A stretch of DNA of 64,000 nucleotides from Theionarchaea archaeon (GTDB lineage Archaea > Methanobacteriota_B > Thermococci > Methanofastidiosales > SZ-28-30), in assembly GCA_018992685.1 (NCBI GenBank), contig JACVGT010000018.1, positions 124,001 to 188,000 on the forward strand, written 5' to 3'. Below the pieces are notes generated by a model. That model made no database searches and was not told the DNA's origin. It saw only the letters and a program-made list of their open reading frames with translations. Within the stretch, counting starts at the first letter, position 1; each line of letters starts with the position of its first letter. The translations under genes were made by a program, and so were the position numbers. Of the stretch, positions 27,702 to 36,381 are shown in pieces.

Positions 27702-28244
27702 ATGATTCTAGCAGGATCACCAACGGAATATGAGGCAGTAATGGAAGCTGCAAAGCTGATACTGGCTTCCATCAGGACTGCTCCTAAGTCAAGAGGACGG
27801 GATACAATCTGCTCCTGCATAGTGACAGGCGCAGAAAAACAGAAAGTGGCTGACTGGTTGATAGCCCGTAAGGAAAAGGCAGCCTTCTTTGAAAGAGATG
27901 GAATATGTGTAGAAAAGGCACAGGCTCTAATCTTGGTGGGAGTCAAGGGAGAACCTGTTGACCTCAATTGTGGTGGATGCGGCTTTAAAACGTGCCAGGA
28001 ACTCAGAAGTACACAGAAAATCCAGGGAACTGACTTCACAGGGCCGAATTGCATTTTCAAGCTGATGGATCTGGGAGTTGCCCTGGGATCTGCAGCCAAG
28101 ACTGCTAGCCTTCTCAATGTGGATAACCGTCTCTTTTATACTGCAGGAACTGCAGCTCACGCACTCGGATTCCTGGAAGAAGCAGATGTTATCATTGGCA
28201 TTCCTCTGGTCTTAGCAGGGAAAAATCCCTTCTTTGACCGGTAA
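27702..28244 (+). CDS. DUF2148 ferredoxin-domain protein
   Basis: A DUF2148 protein with an Fe-S cluster motif GGCGFKTC (a C-x2-C-x4-C arrangement), plus SRGRDTICSCIV at the N-terminus and the GIPLVLAGKNPFFDR terminus typical of the family. The role is unknown. I start at ATG 27702 (MILAGSPTEYEAV), which has GGAGA just upstream and a TTTTATAACC box 25 nt before it. The frame extends upstream to 27612 and would overlap the previous gene. It is convergent with the helicase gene, three bases apart. Confidence 0.88.
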   Translation: MILAGSPTEYEAVMEAAKLILASIRTAPKSRGRDTICSCIVTGAEKQKVADWLIARKEKAAFFERDGICVEKAQALILVGVKGEPVDLNCGGCGFKTCQELRSTQKIQGTDFTGPNCIFKLMDLGVALGSAAKTASLLNVDNRLFYTAGTAAHALGFLEEADVIIGIPLVLAGKNPFFDR

Positions 28245-28247
28245 CTG

Positions 28248-29795
28248 TTACTGGCTTCGTAACCACTTGACCATTCTCTGCATTTTCTTTTCTCTGCTGC
28301 GCTCTGCCCACAGATAGGCTTCATCCCTGGAGTCCTTAGTGATCAGGATGACGACTTTCCCCACTTCGGACCTCCCTGTCCTCCCTTTTCTCTGGATCGA
28401 CCTAATCTCAGAAGGAATTGGTTCATAAAACACCACCAGATCTACAGCGGGGATGTCTAATCCTTCTTCTGCTACTGAACTTGCCACCAGAATATTGTAT
28501 TCCCCCTTTTTAAAGTCCTCCAGGATCTTTTTCTGCTCATCCTGCTTCAATCCCTTGTCCGTTCGGGATGATTGTCCCACGAATCGCACAGGTTTTGCAT
28601 GCAGAATAGGCTGAACCTCTTCAAGAATTGAAGAAATCGTATCCCTGTACTGGGCAAACACAATGATGAGAGAAGCTTCTTTGGTGTAAAGTTGTCTCTC
28701 CAGTACTGCACGCAGGGCCCGTAACTTGGGATGTGATATCTCAGAACACGCCTGCACCTCCCGGTACAGTGCCTGAACTCTCTCGTCGTTGACAAGGATC
28801 TTCTCAGAACGTTTCTCGCAGGGGCCTTCAATCATTCGTTTCAGATAATCCCGCAGTGGATTAACACCCTGTGTTTCCAGAAGCTCCAGACAGTGATATA
28901 AAGAAATGGCCATTGCCTGATTCAAGTACGCGGCAAACCGGTATTTGGACCGGTACCCTGTGAGGTACCTGGGTATGTATCCTCTCAAATCCAGCAAATC
29001 CTTCTTGGATGTATATTCCTTTTTCTTGTAGGTCAGAAGTCCCAGATTGTTCAATTTCTCAATCTTTTCGTAGAGGAGAGGTTCCACCTTCCTTCTCAGA
29101 GCTTCCATTTCTGGAGTCAGCTCAACCTTATGCCATTCAATCTTGATGTCCTTAACATAACTGATGACGTCCTCATCCTGACGTACCCTGGCCTCCACAT
29201 TCTGTACATAGAGGTTTTCCATTACCTCCTTTATTTTTGCTTTCTGAGAACCCGGAGAAGCTGTCAATCCGAGAATCAAGGGCGCCTGTCTCTGATTGAC
29301 ATAGGACTGCGCTATCTCCACGTATGCATAGTCCCCGACTGCCCGGTGTGCTTCATCAAAGATTATGAGTGCTGTGTCCTCCAGGGTGTACAGGCTATTG
29401 TGCAAGTCATTCCGGATTACCTGGGGCGTGGAGAATATGAACTCACTATCTCTCCACAGATCCTTTCTCTTCTCTGGAACAGTCTTTCCAGTGAGCACAG
29501 TGCTGGACTTCATGACCAGCATTTCATCAAATGAGTGCTGATGCTGAAGTACTAAAGGCCTGGTAGGAGCAAGCATGACAACTTTTCCCTTTTTCATTAC
29601 ATCTGCTGCCACCAAAACGGCTATTACTGTCTTGCCAAGTCCTGTGGGAATAACAACGAGTGTGTTCTCCTTCTTGGCCTTTTCAGCAATATCCATTTGA
29701 AATGCCCTTTCCCGCACCGTTTTGGGTTTGATGGCAGGGTGAGAAACGAACCCTCTATCTTGGGCTACATAGTCATCCAGTTTCAGCTGCTCCAT
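28248..29795 (-). CDS. Hef/FANCM-type DEAH-box helicase without nuclease domain
   Basis: An SF2 helicase for branched DNA. Walker A is IPTGLGKTVIA, motif II is FDEAHR in the form DEAH, and motif VI contains QRKGRTGRS. The middle insert (GYIPRYLTGYRSKYRFAAYL) matches the Hef/FANCM helical insertion. Hef proteins usually continue into an ERCC4 nuclease and HhH domain, ending near 750 aa. This one stops at 515 aa right after the helicase, and the next gene is convergent, so the nuclease is absent rather than frameshifted. ACCTTTTTTAACC about 26 nt upstream indicates a leaderless start. Confidence 0.88.
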   Translation of the reverse strand: MEQLKLDDYVAQDRGFVSHPAIKPKTVRERAFQMDIAEKAKKENTLVVIPTGLGKTVIAVLVAADVMKKGKVVMLAPTRPLVLQHQHSFDEMLVMKSSTVLTGKTVPEKRKDLWRDSEFIFSTPQVIRNDLHNSLYTLEDTALIIFDEAHRAVGDYAYVEIAQSYVNQRQAPLILGLTASPGSQKAKIKEVMENLYVQNVEARVRQDEDVISYVKDIKIEWHKVELTPEMEALRRKVEPLLYEKIEKLNNLGLLTYKKKEYTSKKDLLDLRGYIPRYLTGYRSKYRFAAYLNQAMAISLYHCLELLETQGVNPLRDYLKRMIEGPCEKRSEKILVNDERVQALYREVQACSEISHPKLRALRAVLERQLYTKEASLIIVFAQYRDTISSILEEVQPILHAKPVRFVGQSSRTDKGLKQDEQKKILEDFKKGEYNILVASSVAEEGLDIPAVDLVVFYEPIPSEIRSIQRKGRTGRSEVGKVVILITKDSRDEAYLWAERSREKKMQRMVKWLRSQ

Positions 29796-29902
29796 GTATA
29801 GTGGTTTCTGTCATGGTTAAAAAAGGTTGTCCACTGGTTGGTTCCACCAGGTTGTTGTCAGTCAACAGGCTGAACTATATAGATGGGACCCCTAGAATCT
29901 GC

Positions 29903-30103
29903 GTGAAGCTACAGATAGCAAAAGACCGCTGTACACAATGCAGAAAATGCGTTGAGATTTGTCACAAGGGGCCCCTGATCTTTGATATTGATAAAAAGGA
30001 AATTAAGAACATGGATTACTGCAACCTGTGTCGTCTCTGTATTACTGTATGTCCTGAACATGCTTTGAAATGCCTTAATCATCGTCAATCATCAACCAGA
30101 TGA
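29903..30103 (+). CDS. 2[4Fe-4S] ferredoxin
   Basis: A small dicluster ferredoxin with CTQCRKCVEICHKGP and CNLCRLCITVCPEHA, two complete C-x2-C-x2-C-x3-C motifs. The frame opens at 29801, only five bases from the divergent helicase start. An internal GTG at 29903 has a TATA-like AACTATATAGATG about 26 nt upstream and gives a normal 66-aa ferredoxin, so I prefer it. It probably supplies electrons to the radical SAM enzyme just downstream, which has its own TATA box. Confidence 0.78.
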   Translation: MKLQIAKDRCTQCRKCVEICHKGPLIFDIDKKEIKNMDYCNLCRLCITVCPEHALKCLNHRQSSTR

Positions 30104-30138
30104 GAAACCTTTATGTTCTTCTCCAGTATTGAAAGATA

Positions 30139-31113
30139 ATGTGCAACCTTGAGTGCCAGGGATATGCCAGAGGAAGCTGTCTCACAAAGACGGGGAGCAG
30201 AATGGTCCCTGCATGTGAAGCTACTCTGCTGAAAGAGGAAACAGTGCACCGGCTGGTGATGAGTGCGCACTTGTCCAGGCCGGAACACTACTTCTCTGTG
30301 TATCAGTCTGGATGCAACCTCACGTGTCTGAAATGCCACTCTCACGAGTTCACCCAGGTGGCCACAGGACACTGGTACTCCCCTTCTGACATTCTGGACC
30401 TGGCCAAAGGCTACGAACTTCAGGTTACCTATATAGAGAAGAAGGAGCACGTTACTGCCTTCCACGGAGCTTCAATGTGCAGAGGATGTGGGAGGTGCGT
30501 CACTCATGTGAGGCCGCGGTCATGTCCAGGTGTTGTGGACCCCACGCAAGTCGTCCTCTCGCCTCAGGGGTGGGGTCCAGCACGTAACATCATTGGATTC
30601 ACAGGAGGTGACATAACCTGCTGTCCTGACTTCTATGCAAAATGTGCCAGATTAATCAAGGAACAAACAGATCTGTATGTTCTCATTGAGACCAATGGGT
30701 TCGGATTGACTCCAGCGAACCTGGATATCCTCAAGAAGGCAGGTGTGGACTCTTTCTGGTTGGACATTAAAGCATTCAAGGATACCATTCATAAGACACT
30801 AACCGGGGTCTCCAACAAGCGGATACTGGAGCTGCCGTGGGAGATGAATCATATGGGATTCGTTCTGGAAGTCTCCACATTGTATATCCCTTCCTGGGTG
30901 GAAATTGACCAAATCGAGCACATTGCAGAGCTCCTGGTGGACGTTGATCCCGAAATACCTTTCACAATACTGGCATACTTTCCCAGCTTCAAGATGACGG
31001 AAAGATCCCCCACCTACGACGAGATGGTATCTGCATATGAAGTGGTGCGAAATGTGGGGCTCAAGAATGTGAGAATGGGCAACCTATCAGTAGTGTCTGA
31101 GACAGCCGAGTGA
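30139..31113 (+). CDS. Radical SAM protein, pyruvate-formate-lyase-activase-like
   Basis: The radical SAM motif CNLTCLKC is near residue 59 (C-x3-C-x2-C). Additional Cys clusters lie before it (MCNLECQGYARGSC) and after it (MCRGCGRCVTHVRPRSC), suggesting one or more auxiliary Fe-S clusters as in glycyl-radical activases. FTGGDITCCPDF is the SAM-binding region, and ETNGFG follows. No glycyl radical enzyme is visible in this window, so the target is unknown. AACCTTTATG about 30 nt upstream supports the ATG at 30139. The neighbouring ferredoxin may be the reductant. Confidence 0.82.
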   Translation: MCNLECQGYARGSCLTKTGSRMVPACEATLLKEETVHRLVMSAHLSRPEHYFSVYQSGCNLTCLKCHSHEFTQVATGHWYSPSDILDLAKGYELQVTYIEKKEHVTAFHGASMCRGCGRCVTHVRPRSCPGVVDPTQVVLSPQGWGPARNIIGFTGGDITCCPDFYAKCARLIKEQTDLYVLIETNGFGLTPANLDILKKAGVDSFWLDIKAFKDTIHKTLTGVSNKRILELPWEMNHMGFVLEVSTLYIPSWVEIDQIEHIAELLVDVDPEIPFTILAYFPSFKMTERSPTYDEMVSAYEVVRNVGLKNVRMGNLSVVSETAE

Positions 31114-31319
31114 TGCACCAGAACTGTCGAGGACTGTGTCAGGATCACTGCTCTGAAATTCCCTGATGGAACGGCGAGTCAAGAGGTGATCGCTGAGATG
31201 ATCTGCATAACGTAGCATATGGTAGTGGAGCATCCCGAGCTGAAGGGATATCCCAGAAATGAAAAGCACTCCCGTGTCCGGGACTGGTGTATCCTCCTCA
31301 ACAGGCGGACCACAGTAAC

Positions 31320-32429
31320 TCAAAATCTGAATTCTTTCCTTCTTACAGTGAATTTCTCTACCACATCATCGTGAACGTGCACACCAATTCCTGGTCCTTC
31401 AGGAACAGTGATGGTTCCATCAGGATTCAGCATGAAGGGGTCAGTAATATCCTGATGATAGTACCTGTCAGTGGCTGAAATATCATTTGGCAGGCAAAAC
31501 CCGGGCAAGGAACTGAGAGCAATATTCGTGGCCCTCCCGATGCCGAATTCCAGCATGCCTCCAGCCCAGACAGGCACCTTGTTCTTCATGCAGAGATCGT
31601 GAATCTTCCGGGAAGCCGTCAACCCGCCTACCCGTCCATGCTTAATATTGATGATTTTGCAGCTCCCCATCTTCAAAGCTATCTCTGCATCTCGGACTGA
31701 TTCAATGGACTCGTCAAGGCAAAGTGGAGTGGCCAATTCCTTCTGGAGTACGGCGTGATCATACAAATCATCGTACCCCAATGGCTGCTCAATCATCATC
31801 AATCCATACTGGTCGAGTTCTTTCATGATGTCCATGTCGGCCAACGTGTAGGCAGCATTGGCATCTACCATCAACGGTATGTCGCCCATCTCTTTTCTGA
31901 TTCTCTTCACAACCTGGACGTCCCACCCGGGTTTAATTTTGACCTTGATCCTCTTATACCCTTCCGCCCATTTCTCAGCTACATTCTTTAGAAGCGTCTC
32001 CATTTTATCGATACCGATACTTACACCACTTTCAATTGTGGATTTATTTCCACCCAGAACTCGTGATAATGACACCCCTTTCTGGGTTGCATAGAGATCA
32101 TACAGTGCTTCCTCTATCCCTGCCTTGGCCATCGGATGGCCTCGAATTCTCTTGAATATTCCTTGAAGATCATCGGGAGTCTCGAATTCGCGAGATTCCA
32201 TTTCCGGTATAATGAAATCTTCCAAGATGTGCCATTCAGTGTTCACTGTCTCATAGGAATAGGAGGGTTTGTCCAGGGCTACGCACTCTCCGAATCCTTC
32301 CATCTCCTCACTGCAGAGGTGCACAATAATCTCCTGATTCCTCTCTTCCCTGCCAAAGCTGGTTTCAAAAGGGTAGATATACGGGATTTCTACAACTCGT
32401 AACTCAATTGCTTTTATCTTCATGGACAT
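31320..32429 (-). CDS. Enolase-superfamily N-acylamino acid racemase / o-succinylbenzoate synthase-like
   Basis: A muconate-lactonizing subgroup enolase-superfamily enzyme. The catalytic KxK is in IKVKIKPG. Metal ligands are in MVDANAAY (Asp), MIEQPL (Glu) and CLDESI (Asp). The second catalytic Lys is in NIKHGRVGG. This set fits both MenC and N-succinylamino acid racemase; many members do both. The GNAT gene immediately upstream overlaps it by 26 bases. This is the gene pair known from bacteria for racemising N-succinylated amino acids, which favours racemase. No menaquinone genes are visible here. Confidence 0.85.
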   Translation of the reverse strand: MSMKIKAIELRVVEIPYIYPFETSFGREERNQEIIVHLCSEEMEGFGECVALDKPSYSYETVNTEWHILEDFIIPEMESREFETPDDLQGIFKRIRGHPMAKAGIEEALYDLYATQKGVSLSRVLGGNKSTIESGVSIGIDKMETLLKNVAEKWAEGYKRIKVKIKPGWDVQVVKRIRKEMGDIPLMVDANAAYTLADMDIMKELDQYGLMMIEQPLGYDDLYDHAVLQKELATPLCLDESIESVRDAEIALKMGSCKIINIKHGRVGGLTASRKIHDLCMKNKVPVWAGGMLEFGIGRATNIALSSLPGFCLPNDISATDRYYHQDITDPFMLNPDGTITVPEGPGIGVHVHDDVVEKFTVRRKEFRF

Positions 32430-33240
32430 CCTTCCGCAACAGGTAGTAAGTCCTTCTCTCCTCGTCTTTCATTTCTGATGTCACATTGTACACAGAATAC
32501 CCTGCAGAAAAGTACGTTTCAAATATCTGTCTGGTGATGTCACGCCATTCTTGAGCTATTCTCATGTCCTCCTCCTTGATGTTATTGATATCTGAGGGTA
32601 TTTCCAAAAGCAGTCTCTTGTTGGTCAGCCTCAGGTTGAGAGACGCACATTTCCTGATCCCATCCCTACTCTCAGTTTCATTGATAATTCCTGCCTGGGG
32701 AATCTTGTCCAGAATGGGTTGCTGGAAGGTGCCTTCAACCCGCCGCACCACGTCATCCGCTTTGACCCTCCACTCTACCAGAAGACGATCAGAAACCAGC
32801 CCCCTGTTTAGAGAGTCTCTCATCTCGCCATAATAGTTCTCACAGTACGTGCTACTCACGACGCCCAGTTTAGCGAAGTTGAAATATGCGTTTGAACTCT
32901 GCAGTGGATCAAATGTCCAGGTAACTAATTCCAGTCCCTGGGAAATCACGAATTCCCTCTGTTTCTGCTTCAACTGGTATCCCACTCCCTTGTATCGATC
33001 CAGAACACCTGTCACATGAGAATGGTGGTGCAGTTCTCCCTTGTAAAATGCCAAGAATCCCACCAGAATGCCAACCATGGTACCGTTCTCAAATGCCCCA
33101 AGTACAAGCCCCCCTTGTTCGTTGATCGGCTTGAGCACATGATGAGGTATGACATCACGATCATCAAATTTCCAGATCGCTTTCATGGTTTTTTCACAAG
33201 CCGTGTACTCTTCAGGAGTTTCCAGTCTTTTGATGATCAT
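32404..33240 (-). CDS. GNAT-superfamily acyltransferase (COG3375-like)
   Basis: A GNAT-fold acyltransferase of 278 aa. The core GLVLGAFENGTMVGILVGFL and HSHVTGVLDRYKGVGYQLK form the acyl-CoA binding strand and pyrophosphate loop (YKGVGY). The long C-terminal extension (WRVKADDVVRRV...) is usual for this COG. In Geobacillus a similar GNAT protein succinylates D-amino acids for the adjacent N-succinylamino acid racemase; the gene overlap here suggests the same partnership. The hydrolase that would complete the pathway is not in the window. Confidence 0.78.
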   Translation of the reverse strand: MIIKRLETPEEYTACEKTMKAIWKFDDRDVIPHHVLKPINEQGGLVLGAFENGTMVGILVGFLAFYKGELHHHSHVTGVLDRYKGVGYQLKQKQREFVISQGLELVTWTFDPLQSSNAYFNFAKLGVVSSTYCENYYGEMRDSLNRGLVSDRLLVEWRVKADDVVRRVEGTFQQPILDKIPQAGIINETESRDGIRKCASLNLRLTNKRLLLEIPSDINNIKEEDMRIAQEWRDITRQIFETYFSAGYSVYNVTSEMKDEERRTYYLLRKDVHEDKSN

Positions 33241-33305
33241 TATAGATCAATACCTGGTGGGTCTTATGAATATTTCTGTTGAACCAAAGAACGATGGATG
33301 AGCTA

Positions 33306-34439
33306 CTAGGCAGACCGCATGTCACATCTCAGGCTGCAATCATCGCACACTCTGGGACACGGTTCTACATGGATGACCACATCTTTTCTGAATTTTTTGG
33401 CGATGTCATCTTCAAGATGGTGGGCAAGCTGGTGAGCCTCTCGCAGTTCCATGTTCTTATCCACCAGAATATGGAAATCAATCTTCTGCCCTACATCCAC
33501 AGCGTGGCAAGACACGACTTCTTTGTGAGCCTCCACAATAGCTGAAATCTCTTCTTTCAAGGACTCATCCACAGTGAATCCATCGATGTGTACCACAGCT
33601 GACGCATTGAGCTCCTCCTCAATCTTTTGTTCCACGTCATCAGCTATGGCATGGGCTTCTTTCAATCCCATAGGCTCAACCTGTATGTGCATTGAAATGA
33701 CCTTTCTCTCCCCGTAGTGGTGCACATTGACACTGTGAATGTCTGTGATTCCTGCGTGTGAAGCAAGTCTCTTTACTTGAAAGATCAGGTCATCAGGAGG
33801 AGCCTTCCCCAGCAAAGTACTGGAGGCATCTCTGGCTATGGTGTAGCCAACATAAACGATAACGCCTGAGACTAACATACCCGAGATGGCGTCAACCCAG
33901 TAGTACCCGTAAATCGAGGCAAGAATACCAAATGCTACAGGGATGACTGCCAGAGCATCACTTCTGTGGTGCCAAGCGTCTGCAAGCAGGGCATGGGAAT
34001 TTATCTTCCGGGAAAGATACAGGGAATAGCGAGCTAGAATTTCTTTTGCGGCAGCAGTCGAGAGTATGACCAGAAAGAAGACAACGCTACCCTTGACTAT
34101 CTCGGGGCGATAGAGACGTTCAATTGAAGAGATGAAGAATTGAGCTCCCACTATCGCCAGCAGAATTGCAATAATAAGTGAAGCAATATCCTCGTAGCGC
34201 CCATGGCCGAAGGGATGTTCTTCATCCGGCGGCTGCTGGGAGAATTTGAATCCTATGATGACTACGAGGGACGTAAGGAGGTCTGATAGGGTATGGAACC
34301 CATCTGCAATGAGCGCGATTGAATTTATGTAAAACCCAACTCCGAACTTGACAAAGGAAAGGGCTAAATTAATCACTATACTCACTGCACCTTCCAGATA
34401 ACCATAATGTGCTCTTTCTTTTTCTGTGAGAGATTCCAT
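33306..34439 (-). CDS. Cation diffusion facilitator (CDF) metal exporter with Cys-rich tail
   Basis: A CDF transporter exporting divalent metal such as Zn, Mn, Fe or Cd. Six transmembrane helices are predicted. The HTLSD motif (ADGFHTLSDLLTS) in TM2 and HALLADAWHHRSDAL in TM5 carry the metal-site residues. The cytoplasmic domain repeats the dimeric ferredoxin-like fold. The last 17 residues, with a cluster CPRVCDDCSLRC, form an unusual Cys-rich tail that may bind or sense metal. AACCTTTAAAAGC about 26 nt upstream indicates a leaderless start. Confidence 0.92.
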   Translation of the reverse strand: MESLTEKERAHYGYLEGAVSIVINLALSFVKFGVGFYINSIALIADGFHTLSDLLTSLVVIIGFKFSQQPPDEEHPFGHGRYEDIASLIIAILLAIVGAQFFISSIERLYRPEIVKGSVVFFLVILSTAAAKEILARYSLYLSRKINSHALLADAWHHRSDALAVIPVAFGILASIYGYYWVDAISGMLVSGVIVYVGYTIARDASSTLLGKAPPDDLIFQVKRLASHAGITDIHSVNVHHYGERKVISMHIQVEPMGLKEAHAIADDVEQKIEEELNASAVVHIDGFTVDESLKEEISAIVEAHKEVVSCHAVDVGQKIDFHILVDKNMELREAHQLAHHLEDDIAKKFRKDVVIHVEPCPRVCDDCSLRCDMRSA

Positions 34440-34753
34440 GACAGATACCGCTTATTGATGCTTTTAAAGGTTGGTTAGGCATGCCAAACAATTTCTATCT
34501 GTTTTTTAATCTCCTCAAGAGAAATTAGTAAACATTCCACTGGTCGGGCAGGCGCTGGTTGGTAGGTCACACCTCAGGTTTGACACGACCTGATCAGGGT
34601 ATCCACGAATAGGTTGGTAACGGTATGAAGAACATTGCTGGGAGTCCTCCGAGAGAAGGGTACATCACCAGGAGCCCGGTACAGTAGATCGACATTTAGA
34701 TAATTTCTGCACACTCGATTCTTAAAAAACCAACGAATAGTGGAGGTGATGGC
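34440..34753. other. Intergenic leader upstream of Cys-rich microprotein
   Basis: Holds the promoter of the CDF gene (about 34460-34471), a small inverted repeat CAGGT/ACCTG near 34575-34592, and a TATA-like TTCTTAAAAAACC around 34718-34731 for the next small gene. No other gene seen. Confidence 0.4.
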
Positions 34754-34864
34754 ATGAGAGAAGTATGTTTCATTGATAAAGGAGGAGGAATTGGAGTATG
34801 CACTCAAGACACAGTGACATCATGTGAAAAATGCGATTTCAGGAAACTTTGTGATGCTCACTGA
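34754..34864 (+). CDS. Cys-rich microprotein (36 aa)
   Basis: A 36-residue ORF, MREVCFIDKGGGIGVCTQDT followed by a CEKCDFRKLC segment. Five Cys include a C-x2-C-x5-C group suited to metal binding. Support is strong for such a small gene: GGAGGTGAT lies four bases before the ATG and a TATA-like box lies about 25-30 nt further upstream. The Cys pattern resembles the Cys-rich tail of the CDF transporter next door (CDDCSLRCD), hinting at a metal-linked role, but this is inference. No family recognised. Confidence 0.6.
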   Translation: MREVCFIDKGGGIGVCTQDTVTSCEKCDFRKLCDAH

Positions 34865-35295
34865 CCATGTTGTTACCTCCCAATCCGTTCTCATTTGGCG
34901 TATAAATCCCAAGCCACCGCTTGGACACCAGCACGCCCTGCTGAAGTGAGCATTCAAAACAGTAGCAGAAGAGAAGTAAGAATGCTTGAGATTGTAAATT
35001 TGCTCAGGACGTGACAATGGCATACTTGAGGCTCAGTAGTTGAACGACGGCCATATTCATTAAAGAGCACCTCGAAGACATAAAGAGAAATGTGGGAGCA
35101 GTTGAGACACGCAGTAGGAGGAGAGGGAATAGGAGATTAGGCAGAGGGCAAGAAACGAGTGAGGTACACAGATAAAGGAAAGAGCCAAAAATCAAGCTAG
35201 GCACACACCCATAGCGAATACCGATTATCTGGTTTACAACAAAGATCAGCATCCAAAGATTTAAAAATACAACTATCTCATTAAGAAATGAATAG
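34865..35295. other. Intergenic region before accessory gene pair
   Basis: Purine-rich on the plus strand. The only clear signal is GATTTAAAAATAC near 35259-35272, about 30 nt before the next GTG start. A hydrophobic open frame on the minus strand here is probably spurious. Confidence 0.4.
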
Positions 35296-36381
35296 GTGGT
35301 TAGCATAATTGGTGAAACTTCAACATTAGAGAATCTAGCCAAGAAGTATAGAATTGAAGACTTTGAGAGACTCTTTAGTTTTATCACTACAGAATATGTT
35401 GAAGACACCACTTCTGGAATGAAGGCATTCCTATTTATAAGTAAATATGGTATCCCGGAATGGAGCAAGATAAGGAAGAGAAATGCCAGAATTGATGTTT
35501 CGATCATCAAGGAAGGCGATGATTTGTACACGATGACTCTCAATCGCGTGGACAGACACATTCGATGTTTCTTCATAGCAACAGAAGTCAATAGCAACAT
35601 CTTCTTGCTAATCACGGATGAAAAGATGATAGAAAACATTAAACCAACTCTGGATGTCTTCCTGAATTCTCTGTATCCTCATGTCCACAGGATTTACTTG
35701 AGAAACCTAGACATGGATTTGATAATTAACAAGTTGAAGGAGCTTTATAATACAGTTTTTATCAGTGAGATAAGAGCAGAGAATGATAAAGGGTTGTCGC
35801 ATTTTGACAAAGAAGAGGCAAATCGAAACTATTTGGAAAGAGAACACGAGGAAAGCAGACTGAAGGGTAAGGCAATCAAGCTTATGAAACTTTTATGTAG
35901 AGACGAGAGGAATCGATTAATTCTCGGAACAACAATCAAAAGAGACGGCTCATCAACTCTGAATTCTGGTGACCTGCAGTTCTTCAAATCAGATATCATT
36001 GACAATATCTCATTATTATTGGAAAATAATAACCAAAAACTCAAAGGAAGAGAACGTAAATTTGATGAAATACTCAATCAAGTAGTCATCAAGCCTATCT
36101 TCCTCAAGTACAAGAACAGATTCAATGAAAGTCAAATCTGCTTAATTAGAAAGGTCCTTGAGAAACCCAACTTTTCAAGTGAGACGTCTTTCTCTTCAAA
36201 TCCATATTTTTCCGCAACGGTGCTCGATAACCGAGATTTTTCAACTTTCGACTTGAATATTGTTGATAATGTCATAGCTCTAATCCCCAGAGCTGCGATG
36301 TCATCCTCTTCCTTGTCGGAATTCTGTGATCTGATTTTAACAAGATTGGGTGAACCTGAAAGTATTGATATCGGGGAGTGA
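35296..36381 (+). CDS. Uncharacterised protein, first gene of nuclease-linked pair
   Basis: A 361-aa soluble-looking protein with no family I recognise. It is AT-rich and uses many AGA/AAA codons, unlike the flanking housekeeping genes. The central part is mixed alpha/beta (CFFIATEVNSNIFLLITDEK), and a charged helical stretch runs from about residue 165 to 205. The GTG at 35296 is supported by GATTTAAAAATAC at the right distance for a leaderless transcript. Its 3' end overlaps the next gene's frame by about 30 bases, so the two probably act together. A defence or mobile-element role is inference from context. Confidence 0.7.
   Translation: MVSIIGETSTLENLAKKYRIEDFERLFSFITTEYVEDTTSGMKAFLFISKYGIPEWSKIRKRNARIDVSIIKEGDDLYTMTLNRVDRHIRCFFIATEVNSNIFLLITDEKMIENIKPTLDVFLNSLYPHVHRIYLRNLDMDLIINKLKELYNTVFISEIRAENDKGLSHFDKEEANRNYLEREHEESRLKGKAIKLMKLLCRDERNRLILGTTIKRDGSSTLNSGDLQFFKSDIIDNISLLLENNNQKLKGRERKFDEILNQVVIKPIFLKYKNRFNESQICLIRKVLEKPNFSSETSFSSNPYFSATVLDNRDFSTFDLNIVDNVIALIPRAAMSSSSLSEFCDLILTRLGEPESIDIGE

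Noticed and set aside
35004-35639. Hydrophobic 211-aa open frame on the minus strand
   Set aside because: It overlaps the start of the plus-strand gene, whose leaderless promoter fits GTG 35296. The hydrophobic look is expected from the complement of purine-rich sequence.
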